The notes beneath the pieces are model-generated. The model made no database searches, was not told where the DNA came from, and saw only the letters and a program-made list of their open reading frames with translations. A stretch of 64,000 nt of DNA from positions 25,403-89,402 of the IMG/VR virus record IMGVR_UViG_3300022925_001882; one strand, given 5' to 3'. The stretch comes from a virus. Shown one piece after another: positions 41,204-50,335 of this stretch (positions are counted from its first letter, which is position 1; the number at the start of each line of letters is the position of its first letter). The position numbers and the translations under genes are program-made.

Positions 41204-44004
41204 TATTATTACTATTAACATTACCTAACTTTGCAGTAGCCGGTAACGGCACTGCATGGACAACAGGGACAGGCCAATACCAATACTCCCTAGAAACGAA
41301 TGCCGATGGTACCGATACGGTTTACGAAATTAATAATACGTTTGGAGATTTATACAATCTTTATGACAGACAAGCCGCAGGAGAAACAGGTATTAAGGGT
41401 TGTTGGAATTTCAATAATATCAACAGCAGTGGATATTTTCAGGATGACGGTGGATGTCCTGCCAAAGTAGAATTTGGTTTTTCATGGGAGTGGCACAACG
41501 ACTCATTTACTGGTGGTTACATGAGTACTAATGGTTGTTTTATGTTAACTAAAGCAGATGAAGGGCCTAGATATTGTTCAGACTGGACACCAGATCAATT
41601 AAACACAACTTCTGGAGGACAATGGGGATGGTACGATGTTCTTTTTCCTTTCTATACTGACATGATCGGTATGAATAATGATAGTGCATTATTATACAAA
41701 ACATTTGATGACTACGTTATATTAGGATGGTACAATTTAATGGAATATAACAGGGCTTCTAATAATAGTTTTGAAGTTTACATATACGATTATAATGACT
41801 CTTTAGCAAAATGCGGAGAAGACCGTTGTACTGATGCTGAAAGAGCAGAAGTTAATATGCCTGACAATTATACATTTGCTTATGGTGAATTAGATATTGT
41901 ACAACATGATGTTTTAATTGGAGAGAAAAAAGATAATTCAAATTATACTCAATATGTATTTTATGATGACGAGACAAATGGGAATGCAACCTGGGACGAG
42001 TTTGACGGCGGATACTTAGAGGGCGGCGGAGCCATATATTACCATGAAGGCAATAATGGACAATCTTTACTTGACCCTTGTACAAATGATCCATTATCCA
42101 GTACTGAGTGTTCTGGCTATGAACAAGCATACTTAGATCAACAATGTAATTTAGATGCTCAATATGATTCTCAATGTCCTGGATACATAGAGCCTGAGCC
42201 GGAAGTAGATCAATGTGATATTAATCCTTTAAGTGATCCTTCATGTCCTAACTATCAAACTGCATTAGCAGAATCATCTGGTTCAGAGTATGATTCTTCG
42301 ACAGGAAGTTTTTCATCAAATGGATCTACCGGGTACGATGACGAATATAGTGAATTTACTAATGATGGATCTACTGGATATAGTGATGACGGCTCTGACC
42401 TGGGTTTTGTAAGTAATGACGGATCAGACGACGGAGCAATGACCGGTAACGAAACTTTTGAATCTGATTTCAGTGGTGCCGATGATGGCTCATATACTGA
42501 ACAAGATATGACAGAAAACATGTTTACAACAACAGGGGTTGAATCAATTGCAGTATCAGGAGAAGAGTCGTTAATAGATTCAGGAGTTGAAATATTTCAG
42601 GTTGATAATACTAATATAGATGTAATAAACTCTGTCTCTAATGTTGATCCAATTGTAGAAATGAACATGCCTGTTGAAGAATTTCAACAGCAACAAACAG
42701 AACAAGAAATCGCATTAATAGAAACATATGAAGTTGAAACATATGAAGTTGAAACAACAGTATACCAACAAGAAGAAAATACAGTTGATTATGAACTTTA
42801 TGTAGCAGGTGCACCCGAAGAAGAAGTTTGGGTAGCAAGTGAAGAAGTTTCTGAAGAACCTATATTTGTAGAGTCGGAAGAAGTGTTTAACGTTTTAGCA
42901 GAAGAAGACGAGGCATTAGCAGAATTAATCAGTGAAGACGTATTAGAAGAATTAGTAGCAGAAGACTCTATTGAAGAACTTACTGAAGTAATAGAAGAAG
43001 CCGAAGAAGTCATCGTTGCTGAAGAACAAGAAGAAATTAAAGAAGAAATTAAAGAAGAAATTGCTAAAGTTGAAAAAGAAGCCTCACAGGCTAAAAGCAG
43101 TTCTTCAACATCATCTAAGAAACCAGCATCTCAATCTGTTGCTATTGCACAGGTTCTTACTGAGGTTTCTGATGATACCCAAACTGCTAACGTTATTGAA
43201 AATGTAATATCTGATGGTAGTGCTGAATCAGTTCAAGTTGATTCAGGATCACAAAGTATTGCAATGCAACAAAACGATGGTAGTTTTAACAGCACTGGTT
43301 CCTCAGGTAGTGAGTCAACCGGTGTTGCAGATGATTCTAGCCAACAACAATTTGAACAGATTACTGGTCAAGTTGATACATCAATCGATGCGGCTAATAC
43401 ATCTGTAGATGTCGTACAAACTTCTGCGTTCCAAGTTGCTGAACAGCAACAAGAACAATTACAAGAAGAACCATTATTTATAGACTCATTTGACGACGGT
43501 AGTGGTGTTACTCAAGCCGATGCTGATTTTGGAGACAATTTAACTGAAGCATTATCAACGGGTACAGGATTGACTGAGTTTTTAAGTCAACAAACACCAA
43601 ACTTTCAACGGTTTGAAGTACAGAATTCTGTCCAAGAACAACGTACTACCCAAGCAGTTGAAAGTCTAGCAGACAAAGTAGGTTCGCAAGTTGCCGCACA
43701 AAACTTACAAGAGCAATTACAAAGTATTCAGGAAGGCGGACCAACTGAAGATGGCGGATACGCAGACCAAACTGTTGCTGTTGCTTATATAGGTTATACA
43801 GCAGGCTTTAGTGCATATACAGGTGTACAAGTTTATGCTAATAATGAAAATCAATGGTACGACAGCAAACAAATGCCTGACGGTAAGATAGATGATAACA
43901 AGATGGGATTCTATCGTATGGCCGGGCAAACACAAGACAAGTTGTATAAGATGGTTCTTATGCAATATGGAATAAACCCAGATGAAGACACAGGAGAAAA
44001 ATAA
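41182..44004 (+). CDS. Large secreted acidic protein with NIDO-like N-terminal region
   Basis: 940 residues. Signal peptide 1-20 (cleavage after AVA). Residues about 60-280 contain FPFYTDM, SALLYKTFDDYVILGWYNL and SFEVYIYD, which read like a NIDO (nidogen-type) beta-domain. Residues about 299-355 have repeated 'C-x3-PLS...C-x-GY' units (DPCTNDPLSSTECSGY, DQCDINPLSDPSCPNY). The middle is Ser/Gly/Asp then Glu-rich (EEIKEEIKEEIAKVEKE). A conserved-looking end (VAVAYIGYTAGFSAYTGVQV) is last. It overlaps the previous gene by 22 bp. An adhesive or envelope-exposed role is inferred. Confidence 0.65.
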   Translation: MVRIKLLILLLLTLPNFAVAGNGTAWTTGTGQYQYSLETNADGTDTVYEINNTFGDLYNLYDRQAAGETGIKGCWNFNNINSSGYFQDDGGCPAKVEFGFSWEWHNDSFTGGYMSTNGCFMLTKADEGPRYCSDWTPDQLNTTSGGQWGWYDVLFPFYTDMIGMNNDSALLYKTFDDYVILGWYNLMEYNRASNNSFEVYIYDYNDSLAKCGEDRCTDAERAEVNMPDNYTFAYGELDIVQHDVLIGEKKDNSNYTQYVFYDDETNGNATWDEFDGGYLEGGGAIYYHEGNNGQSLLDPCTNDPLSSTECSGYEQAYLDQQCNLDAQYDSQCPGYIEPEPEVDQCDINPLSDPSCPNYQTALAESSGSEYDSSTGSFSSNGSTGYDDEYSEFTNDGSTGYSDDGSDLGFVSNDGSDDGAMTGNETFESDFSGADDGSYTEQDMTENMFTTTGVESIAVSGEESLIDSGVEIFQVDNTNIDVINSVSNVDPIVEMNMPVEEFQQQQTEQEIALIETYEVETYEVETTVYQQEENTVDYELYVAGAPEEEVWVASEEVSEEPIFVESEEVFNVLAEEDEALAELISEDVLEELVAEDSIEELTEVIEEAEEVIVAEEQEEIKEEIKEEIAKVEKEASQAKSSSSTSSKKPASQSVAIAQVLTEVSDDTQTANVIENVISDGSAESVQVDSGSQSIAMQQNDGSFNSTGSSGSESTGVADDSSQQQFEQITGQVDTSIDAANTSVDVVQTSAFQVAEQQQEQLQEEPLFIDSFDDGSGVTQADADFGDNLTEALSTGTGLTEFLSQQTPNFQRFEVQNSVQEQRTTQAVESLADKVGSQVAAQNLQEQLQSIQEGGPTEDGGYADQTVAVAYIGYTAGFSAYTGVQVYANNENQWYDSKQMPDGKIDDNKMGFYRMAGQTQDKLYKMVLMQYGINPDEDTGEK

Positions 44005-44411
44005 TGAGTGACAAAGAAAACATCGAAATCGAGGGCGGCGACGGAGTCGTTCAAAATTTAGATTTAGACAAATATACTGATCTACTTCTAAAACTAGACG
44101 AGGCTAATGACAAAATCAGAGAGATGGAAGCATTAACTCAGGACTTAAGAAAAGTTTCCCATGAAGTGAAACCAAAAGAAAAATTCAAATTTAGTCATCT
44201 ATTTATGGACGACAACAAAATCAATGAGAAATCAATCATTGGATTTGCATCGTTCTTTATGATGGTTGCGTTTGGTATCGTAGACTTAGTGACAGGATTA
44301 GACGGCACTGATTTAGTTATATCAGACTTTATCTATACGTCTTTTGTTGTTGTCACATTAGGATCATTTGGTATTGCTGAAGCAGGAAAAGCATTTAGCA
44401 GTAAACAATAG
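44004..44411 (+). CDS. Two-span membrane protein with N-terminal coiled coil
   Basis: 135 residues: acidic coiled coil (20-55), membrane spans at about 77-97 and 104-125, short C-tail. It starts by TAATG overlap with the previous stop and has AGGAG. Two short spans with a small loop is holin-like, but the long cytoplasmic coiled coil is not typical. It probably assembles with the 44421-44852 product. Confidence 0.6.
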   Translation: MSDKENIEIEGGDGVVQNLDLDKYTDLLLKLDEANDKIREMEALTQDLRKVSHEVKPKEKFKFSHLFMDDNKINEKSIIGFASFFMMVAFGIVDLVTGLDGTDLVISDFIYTSFVVVTLGSFGIAEAGKAFSSKQ

Positions 44412-44420
44412 GAGTATAAT

Positions 44421-44852
44421 ATGGCAAGTGTAGAGTATGAAGGCATAAAGATGAGTGGTAGCAAACTGCTATTCATTTTACCCTTATTAGGTACATTAAT
44501 TGGTGGTTTATGGGGAGGCTTTGAACTCTACAATAGACTACTTGAAGCAGAAGAAAAACTAGAAGCATTACAACCAGAAACAATCGAACAAGAAATTATT
44601 AGATTGACTGAACTTACAGAAGTTATCAAAGATAATCTGCAAGGAGAAATCACAGAAGCCGCTCGTTTAGCACGTAGAGTTGAAAGTGAAACTGCCAAAA
44701 CTCAACGTGAAGTACGTGATGATGTCTATGAGATGGAACGTGAGATGCAAGAACGTTTCAAAGAGCAAGACAAAGAAATGCGTGAGATGAGGAAAGACTT
44801 AGAAGAAAGAATTCAAACGATCTTAGAAAATCCTTTGAATGATGTAGAATAA
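44421..44852 (+). CDS. Membrane-anchored coiled-coil protein
   Basis: 143 residues: one span at about 15-36 (LLFILPLLGTLIGGLWGGFE), then a long charged helix with heptad pattern to the end. This is the outline of an inner-membrane spanin or a membrane scaffold. AGGAG precedes the ATG. It is the last gene of the plus-strand cassette and abuts the next minus gene with no gap. Confidence 0.6.
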   Translation: MASVEYEGIKMSGSKLLFILPLLGTLIGGLWGGFELYNRLLEAEEKLEALQPETIEQEIIRLTELTEVIKDNLQGEITEAARLARRVESETAKTQREVRDDVYEMEREMQERFKEQDKEMREMRKDLEERIQTILENPLNDVE

Positions 44853-45542
44853 TTAATTAAGTTTTTTATTCTCTGCTGGCCAACTATAAATGTAAGAGCC
44901 TGCAAAGTCTTTTACTAAGCAGAAGATTTGATCTTTATACTCATAAACACGAATATCTGCTTCATATCCGGGGAGGATTCTATCGAATTTCATTTCATAG
45001 TCTCCTCTTCGTTGCCCATAAGTATCAACCATACCAGCAACAGCATTTAGTTCTCGTTGCTCGTTTGGTCCTTGATCTCCTAGATTAGCAAGTACATTGA
45101 TTTCATTAATCGGAGTTGCTGTTAAAGATGAAAAAACTTTTTGACCCATCATACGAATAGCATCGACTAAGTATCCTGGTAAGTTTTCTACAGAATGAAA
45201 TCTTGCAGTTACATCACCGTGAGTTCTTAAATCTCGTCTAATTTCTTGTGGTAATGTATTTGGTTCAGAAATACCTTCATCTGCCCCTTCTTCCTCTTCT
45301 TCGTCATCAACAGGAACAAGATCAGTCATTTCATCATCGGTGTATTGATAGATTAAGTCTTTGTTTTGAGCAAGTTGAGCCATGCGATCATCCATGCCTT
45401 GTATCTGACTTCTATCTACAGTAGATAAAGCATCTTCAGTGTCATCTTTTGATACGACATCTCTGGATTTGATATCCATTGGAGGAATATTTCTTTTTTT
45501 CTCTAGGTCGTTTTCTTCTGTAAAGAACTCTTTAAATCTCAC
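44853..45542 (-). CDS. Virion-associated hypothetical protein with capsid-targeting-like N-terminus
   Basis: 229 residues from GTG at 45542 (AAGGAT upstream). The N-terminus MRFKEFFTEEN closely mirrors T4's capsid-targeting sequence (MKTYQEFIAEA) with an F-x-E site where gp21 could cut. An acidic linker (DDEEEEEGADEG) divides it from the C-terminal half, which has FHSVENLPGYLVDAIRMMGQ. The gene precedes no obvious partner; neighbours are virion proteins. Confidence 0.55.
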   Translation of the reverse strand: MRFKEFFTEENDLEKKRNIPPMDIKSRDVVSKDDTEDALSTVDRSQIQGMDDRMAQLAQNKDLIYQYTDDEMTDLVPVDDEEEEEGADEGISEPNTLPQEIRRDLRTHGDVTARFHSVENLPGYLVDAIRMMGQKVFSSLTATPINEINVLANLGDQGPNEQRELNAVAGMVDTYGQRRGDYEMKFDRILPGYEADIRVYEYKDQIFCLVKDFAGSYIYSWPAENKKLN

Positions 45543-45551
45543 AACAAATCC

Positions 45552-45755
45552 TTATTTTGAATGAGGGGGTAGTTTTGCTTCTACAAACCACTCATGTTTT
45601 CTTTTAACCGGATTGTACTTCTTAAGTTTTAACTTAGTATTGCTTACGGTTAAATTTTTTGTTTTGATAGCAGTGTAATGATATGTATGATGATCTCTAG
45701 TTTCACCTTCGGGTATCAGATAAATCTTTGACTGTTTCTTTTTCTTGTCCGCCAT
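45552..45755 (-). CDS. rpmG: Ribosomal protein bL33-like
   Basis: 67 residues. The segment YHYTAIKTKNLTVSNTKLKL then KKYNPVKRKHEWFVEAKLP lines up with bL33 ([36 protein letters not shown]), including the ELKK(F/Y)(D/N)PV core. A 12-residue basic extension precedes it. It lacks the zinc-knuckle Cys found in some bL33, as E. coli RpmG does. Other phages carry ribosomal proteins such as bS21 and bL12. It could modify ribosome choice during infection; this is inference. Confidence 0.68.
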   Translation of the reverse strand: MADKKKKQSKIYLIPEGETRDHHTYHYTAIKTKNLTVSNTKLKLKKYNPVKRKHEWFVEAKLPPHSK

Positions 45756-45852
45756 TGAATTTACCCTCTACTGCTTGTTGACTTACTACAAAGGTAAAAC
45801 CACCACAGATCATCGGTAGCATCATCAGTATTCCTATGAAAATTGCTTCCAC
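45703..45852 (-). CDS. Small membrane protein, GTG start
   Basis: 49 residues with one hydrophobic span near the N-terminus (AIFIGILMMLPMICGGFTFV) and a charged tail. GTG at 45852; the gene fills the gap after 45859-48744 and overlaps the bL33-like start by 53 bp. No good Shine-Dalgarno, so moderate at best. Confidence 0.4.
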   Translation of the reverse strand: MEAIFIGILMMLPMICGGFTFVVSQQAVEGKFNGGQEKETVKDLSDTRR

Positions 45853-45858
45853 TTATCA

Positions 45859-48744
45859 TTATTTCTGGTATTTACTATATCCACTTAAACGTAAGATATC
45901 TTCTAACATATTGTCAGGTGCATGATCATGTGATTTGTCGTTTGCAACTTCTTCTGCATGTTCTCTATCTGCTTTAACATCCTTAACATCTACGTTAAGA
46001 TAGTCTGCTAAATCTTCATCAGACATTTGATGAATAGACATTTCATCATCTGCATGTTTACTTTCGGCTCCAACTAAGTCACCTACTTTTGCAGGGCCAC
46101 CTACAGGTCCTAATTGTCCTGCACGTTTTTGATTAGCATCTAAGCCTTCTTTTAAATCACCTTTCCAAGCACCCATATTTGATAATTGCCATGCAATATG
46201 ATCTCTAACAGCAGTATCTAGGTGATCACCATGATTGAATGACTGCCACCAATGTGTTGTGCCGTTTTTCTGATGGTCTGCTAATACTGATTTGAAGAAA
46301 ATTAATATATCTTCCATGTCTTGTATATTTGTATCGGTTCCATTAACGTCCCATAGCATATCCCATTTCTCATTGTCATCTGCTTGTTGATACCTTTCGT
46401 CTTTTTCTATTTCTGCTCTTTGTTTTTTAGCAAGTTTTATATCATCAATAATTTCTTGTATTTTATTTTTTATTTTACTTTCTAAGGGTTGCCCTATTTC
46501 TTCTTCTTTGATAGGATGACCTGGGTTGTAACCTTTCATTGGTATATCTCCGTATTCTTCTTTATAATCACTATACATTTGAGTAATTGTAGGGCCTTCT
46601 GCAGGATAATTATGTGCGACCATGATATCAAAGTAATCATCAAATTTAAGTGGGCCACCATATTCGTTAAATACATCTCCATTTAATATTGTGTATTTGA
46701 TTTCTTTACCTGTCATTGGACTTTTAATTTTTTCAATTGGTAAGTTTGCTTCTTCTAAATTATCAGGCTCGTTTTGTGTTTTATAGATTGCTCTTTTAAC
46801 TCCTGGATGCTCAGATAGTCCTGCTTTAATGCCTTCAATTGCTTTGATTGCTCCAGTTTGATTGCCACCTTTATATCTAGGATCATTTAAAATGCCATAT
46901 GCCATTTTAATTTCTTTATCTGAAAAATCTTTTTCATCAATAACTGACTCTTCACCTAACAGTCCTGCTAAAGCAGTACCGATAGTTACTTTATCTGCTG
47001 GTCTTGTATACGGATCGGGTTTCTTGTTTAATATTCTATCTGCTTCAATTCTTGAGGCATCCTTTGCATTTTTTGCTGAACTGGCTTTAGTAAAATCATA
47101 TTGATTTTTGTACTTTTCATATTCTCTGATTTGCGATGATATTTCTTTACGTTTTACCGGATCACTTTCTTTTGGTATTTGTAATTTAAGATCCCTAATT
47201 CTTTGTTTGATTACTTCTTCATATGCTTTTGCATTTGAAGAGGCTTGTTGTATTTTCTGTACGTCTAAATTAACTAAAGTTCTGAAATCAGTATTCTCAG
47301 ATAAATCTAATTCAGGTTGCACAGGTTTTTCTAGTTTATTTTTTAAGTCTTTTTCACTAAATGCGGCTATAATATCATTATATCTATGTGCTACAGCAGG
47401 ATGTTTTTCACCAAATTCTTTTTCACTCATTTCTAAAGCATCTACGACTAATTGATTATGCTTACCTTCGTTTAAATGATCATCGTCTGGATCAAACGGA
47501 TGAGGTTTGATTCTTTTGCCTGTTTTAGGGTCATGGTTTTTACCAGATTCTTCATCTCTTAAATCATCATCTTCAGTACCCATTCCACCTGGCTTTTCAC
47601 TTTCTTCTTTTAATTTTGCATTACAGTTGCAATGTGGACAGTCTGGTGAACATGTGCAGTCCTCTGCTTTTACGTCTGCACCACAGCACTTATCTGAACA
47701 ATGTGTGTCTCTTTTTCCTTCGTCTATCTGTTCCATTTCAGTAATAGACTTTGCCCATTGATCTAACTCGTTAACTTCTTCGATTTCATTAATGATGTTA
47801 CTATTAAGTTTGTTTAAGATTGGCAATACTGATTCAATTCTAGGATCGATGCTTTCATGCGAAAACATTTCTGCAATGCTTGAATGATCAGCATCATCTT
47901 CCATAAGAGGAGGAGTCCATGACTCAAAATAGTGATTGTATCCTCTATGACTTTGCATCTTTTGCAGTGTTTCTTTTAATGATCTGTGATGTTTGACACC
48001 TTCTGCTATGAGTTGTGCTACAGATTCATTGAATTCTCCTCTACGAGTAGCACGTACAAAGCCTGCCATTTTAGTATATTCTTCTACTAATGCAGTGATG
48101 TGTTTACCTCTGTCGTCATATGGAGTTCCACCTTCTGCTACATGTCTACCATATACACGTGCAATACCTGGCATTCTAGTTGGGACTGCAAAACGTTCAC
48201 CTTCAGTATTTTCAACAAAAATCTTGTGTACGTTTCTCCAACGTTGCTCTCCTTCACCAATCTGTCTATCATGCTGAATTACAACTTTTACGTTAGGTAT
48301 GTTATCGTTATATGATGTTCTTTTATTAACAGCATGATAACCTTCATTCATTTTTTCTTTCATTTTATAGTAATCCCTTTGACGCATATCGTCACCTAAA
48401 CGATCACTGTCATGTAATCCAAAGTTTAGTTGTTTTGATAATGCCCATTGCTTTAAATGTTTTAACAATCCAGACCATGAATCATCATACTCAACACCAT
48501 TAGTTTGTCCTGGAGGACTACCTGCTTGATTATCGTCATAATAGATATTTAACGATGATGTTTTATCAATGGTCGCCCATGCTTTACCATAATTTTCACC
48601 GTCTTTAATAAATTGAAACTCAAAAACATCTGCTGTTTCTGGATTTGTTCTTTCATTTTTTGAGTCTTTGGGTGCTGGTTTGTATCCACGAGTCTTAAAG
48701 ATATCGTAGAGTCTTTTATTGAAGGATTCCTGATCAATTGCCAT
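45859..48744 (-). CDS. Large virion-type protein with Cys-rich insert
   Basis: 961 residues. No signal peptide. The N-terminal 250 residues are beta-rich. Residues about 349-377 form a Cys cluster (CSDKCCGAD, CTCSPDCPHCNCN) that probably binds metal. The remainder is charged and helical. Late promoter at the 5-nt leaderless spacing, and terminase starts 17 bp upstream. I recall a similar long protein in marine T4-like phages labelled as structural. Function unknown. Confidence 0.6.
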   Translation of the reverse strand: MAIDQESFNKRLYDIFKTRGYKPAPKDSKNERTNPETADVFEFQFIKDGENYGKAWATIDKTSSLNIYYDDNQAGSPPGQTNGVEYDDSWSGLLKHLKQWALSKQLNFGLHDSDRLGDDMRQRDYYKMKEKMNEGYHAVNKRTSYNDNIPNVKVVIQHDRQIGEGEQRWRNVHKIFVENTEGERFAVPTRMPGIARVYGRHVAEGGTPYDDRGKHITALVEEYTKMAGFVRATRRGEFNESVAQLIAEGVKHHRSLKETLQKMQSHRGYNHYFESWTPPLMEDDADHSSIAEMFSHESIDPRIESVLPILNKLNSNIINEIEEVNELDQWAKSITEMEQIDEGKRDTHCSDKCCGADVKAEDCTCSPDCPHCNCNAKLKEESEKPGGMGTEDDDLRDEESGKNHDPKTGKRIKPHPFDPDDDHLNEGKHNQLVVDALEMSEKEFGEKHPAVAHRYNDIIAAFSEKDLKNKLEKPVQPELDLSENTDFRTLVNLDVQKIQQASSNAKAYEEVIKQRIRDLKLQIPKESDPVKRKEISSQIREYEKYKNQYDFTKASSAKNAKDASRIEADRILNKKPDPYTRPADKVTIGTALAGLLGEESVIDEKDFSDKEIKMAYGILNDPRYKGGNQTGAIKAIEGIKAGLSEHPGVKRAIYKTQNEPDNLEEANLPIEKIKSPMTGKEIKYTILNGDVFNEYGGPLKFDDYFDIMVAHNYPAEGPTITQMYSDYKEEYGDIPMKGYNPGHPIKEEEIGQPLESKIKNKIQEIIDDIKLAKKQRAEIEKDERYQQADDNEKWDMLWDVNGTDTNIQDMEDILIFFKSVLADHQKNGTTHWWQSFNHGDHLDTAVRDHIAWQLSNMGAWKGDLKEGLDANQKRAGQLGPVGGPAKVGDLVGAESKHADDEMSIHQMSDEDLADYLNVDVKDVKADREHAEEVANDKSHDHAPDNMLEDILRLSGYSKYQK

Positions 48745-48749
48745 ACTAT

Positions 48750-48755
48750 TATTTA
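48750..48755 (-). promoter_or_regulatory. Late promoter of the 45859-48744 gene, 5 nt before ATG
   Basis: GATAAATA then ATAGT then ATG. Confidence 0.7.
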
Positions 48756-48761
48756 TCTCTT

Positions 48762-50324
48762 TTAGTTAATCACAGCAAAGAACGGCAAGGGTGCAACCAT
48801 CTCATCGTGGTCTCGCATATGTTCAGTTAAGTCACTGTGAAAGTCTGTAATGTCTTGTAATATGCGTACTACAAGCAATGTAGCCATCACTAAGTCATCG
48901 TTATCCCCAATCTTTGCTTGATAACTACCACCAGATGCAACAAAAGTTTTTAACTCACTAATTAATGCTTTGCTTTTTACATTCATTTTTTTACTTTCCA
49001 TCAATGTTTTGAATTTAGCACATGCGGCAAGTTTAACTTTGTGTGTTGTATTGTATCCTCTACGTTTTTTACCTTTCTCACTTAAGAATATACCTTGAAT
49101 ATTTGATTCTCCGTATTCTGATAGTGAGATCAATGCGGCTTCTCCTATCGAATTGTTTTCAAGTGAATAATATATGTTGTTTGGTTCACCTGTTTCTTCT
49201 GCTATGTATTGTGTAATCTGCCCCAACAATTTAATCTGCTGAGGAATATCTGTTTTATTATCTTTCCATTCGCCGATTTGTGTTGTTGTGTTTGCTTCAA
49301 AGATTTGTATTGCGGCTGGATCTCCACCTGTACCCAATGACGGATCTAACCCTACACAATAGACCATGCCTTTCTTGGGTTTTTGAAACCATCTGACTTG
49401 ACCCATTCTATTTGTAGGTTCTACTGATTCTAACATGATTAATGTATTAGGATTGATTAATGTTTCATCTGCTATTAAGAATTCACAACCGATTTCACGT
49501 GCAAATCTGTCGTCTCCTAATTGTGCTTTTATTTCTTCTGCCCACTTATTATCACGTCCGGGTTGTTCATGCCAGTATGATCTAAAAGGTTTGAATCCAT
49601 TAACACCTAGTTCTGTTTCTTCTCCGTTAGCATCTATATTTTTATTTGCTTGTTTCCAAATCAATGCAAACTGATCTTCATCAGAGTTCGGAGTAGATGT
49701 GATGATTGCTTTACCACCTGTTGCTAGTGTTGGTGTAATAGAAGTCCAAAACTGTTCGGCAATTGTAGGTCTTACGAATGCAAACTCATCCAGATACAAG
49801 AGTGTGATCGACATACCACGACCCGTATTCTCTGTAGTCGTTGCTGACACAATACGAGAGCCATTCTCAAAGTCTAACGATCCTTTGTTGTATGTAACAA
49901 CACCTGCTTTGATATGGGTAGGACAGTTTTCATATGCATATCTGATACGTTGCATAATCTCTTGTGAACCTGTGTACTTATGTGCGGCGATTAGAATCGT
50001 AGCATCAGGTACAAACATAGCATACCATAATAAGTAACCTGCGGCTGATGTAGACTTACCTGACTGTCTAGGCATAAGAGCAATTGAATATCTATAATTA
50101 TGATAAGTGTCGATTAAACGTTCTTGGTATTCATAAGGATGATATTGAATTGAACCTTGCGTTGGATGCTGAATATAAAAGAAGTTATCCATAAAGTATA
50201 GATAACCAGTATCAGGATCACAACACTTTACAAAATCATCAATTTCTTTTTGATTTTTAAATGCCGTTTTCTTATATGCTGGCTTGACTAATTCGCCCGT
50301 ACCACTTGCGTTAAAGTTGCTCAT
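48762..50324 (-). CDS. 17: Terminase large subunit gp17
   Basis: 520 residues (T4 gp17 610). ATPase: Walker A MPRQSGKS (84-91), Walker B LLYLDE (175-180), coupling motif ITSTPN near 208-213. Nuclease: D327 in GLDPSLGTGGD and further Asp (IGDNDDLVMA) at the end. It drives DNA packaging and cuts concatemers at the portal. No gp16 or portal gene is in this window. It has a late promoter at the 5-nt spacing. Confidence 0.93.
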   Translation of the reverse strand: MSNFNASGTGELVKPAYKKTAFKNQKEIDDFVKCCDPDTGYLYFMDNFFYIQHPTQGSIQYHPYEYQERLIDTYHNYRYSIALMPRQSGKSTSAAGYLLWYAMFVPDATILIAAHKYTGSQEIMQRIRYAYENCPTHIKAGVVTYNKGSLDFENGSRIVSATTTENTGRGMSITLLYLDEFAFVRPTIAEQFWTSITPTLATGGKAIITSTPNSDEDQFALIWKQANKNIDANGEETELGVNGFKPFRSYWHEQPGRDNKWAEEIKAQLGDDRFAREIGCEFLIADETLINPNTLIMLESVEPTNRMGQVRWFQKPKKGMVYCVGLDPSLGTGGDPAAIQIFEANTTTQIGEWKDNKTDIPQQIKLLGQITQYIAEETGEPNNIYYSLENNSIGEAALISLSEYGESNIQGIFLSEKGKKRRGYNTTHKVKLAACAKFKTLMESKKMNVKSKALISELKTFVASGGSYQAKIGDNDDLVMATLLVVRILQDITDFHSDLTEHMRDHDEMVAPLPFFAVIN

Positions 50325-50329
50325 ACTAG

Positions 50330-50335
50330 TATTTA
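50330..50335 (-). promoter_or_regulatory. Late promoter of gp17, 5 nt before ATG
   Basis: CTAAATA then CTAGT then ATG, in the 3' end of the upstream SGNH gene. Confidence 0.7.

Noticed and set aside
43016-43408. Lys- and Leu-rich ORFs overlapping the acidic region of the 41182-44004 gene.
   Set aside because: Shifted frames of Glu-rich codons (GAA read as AAG or AGA) without own start signals.
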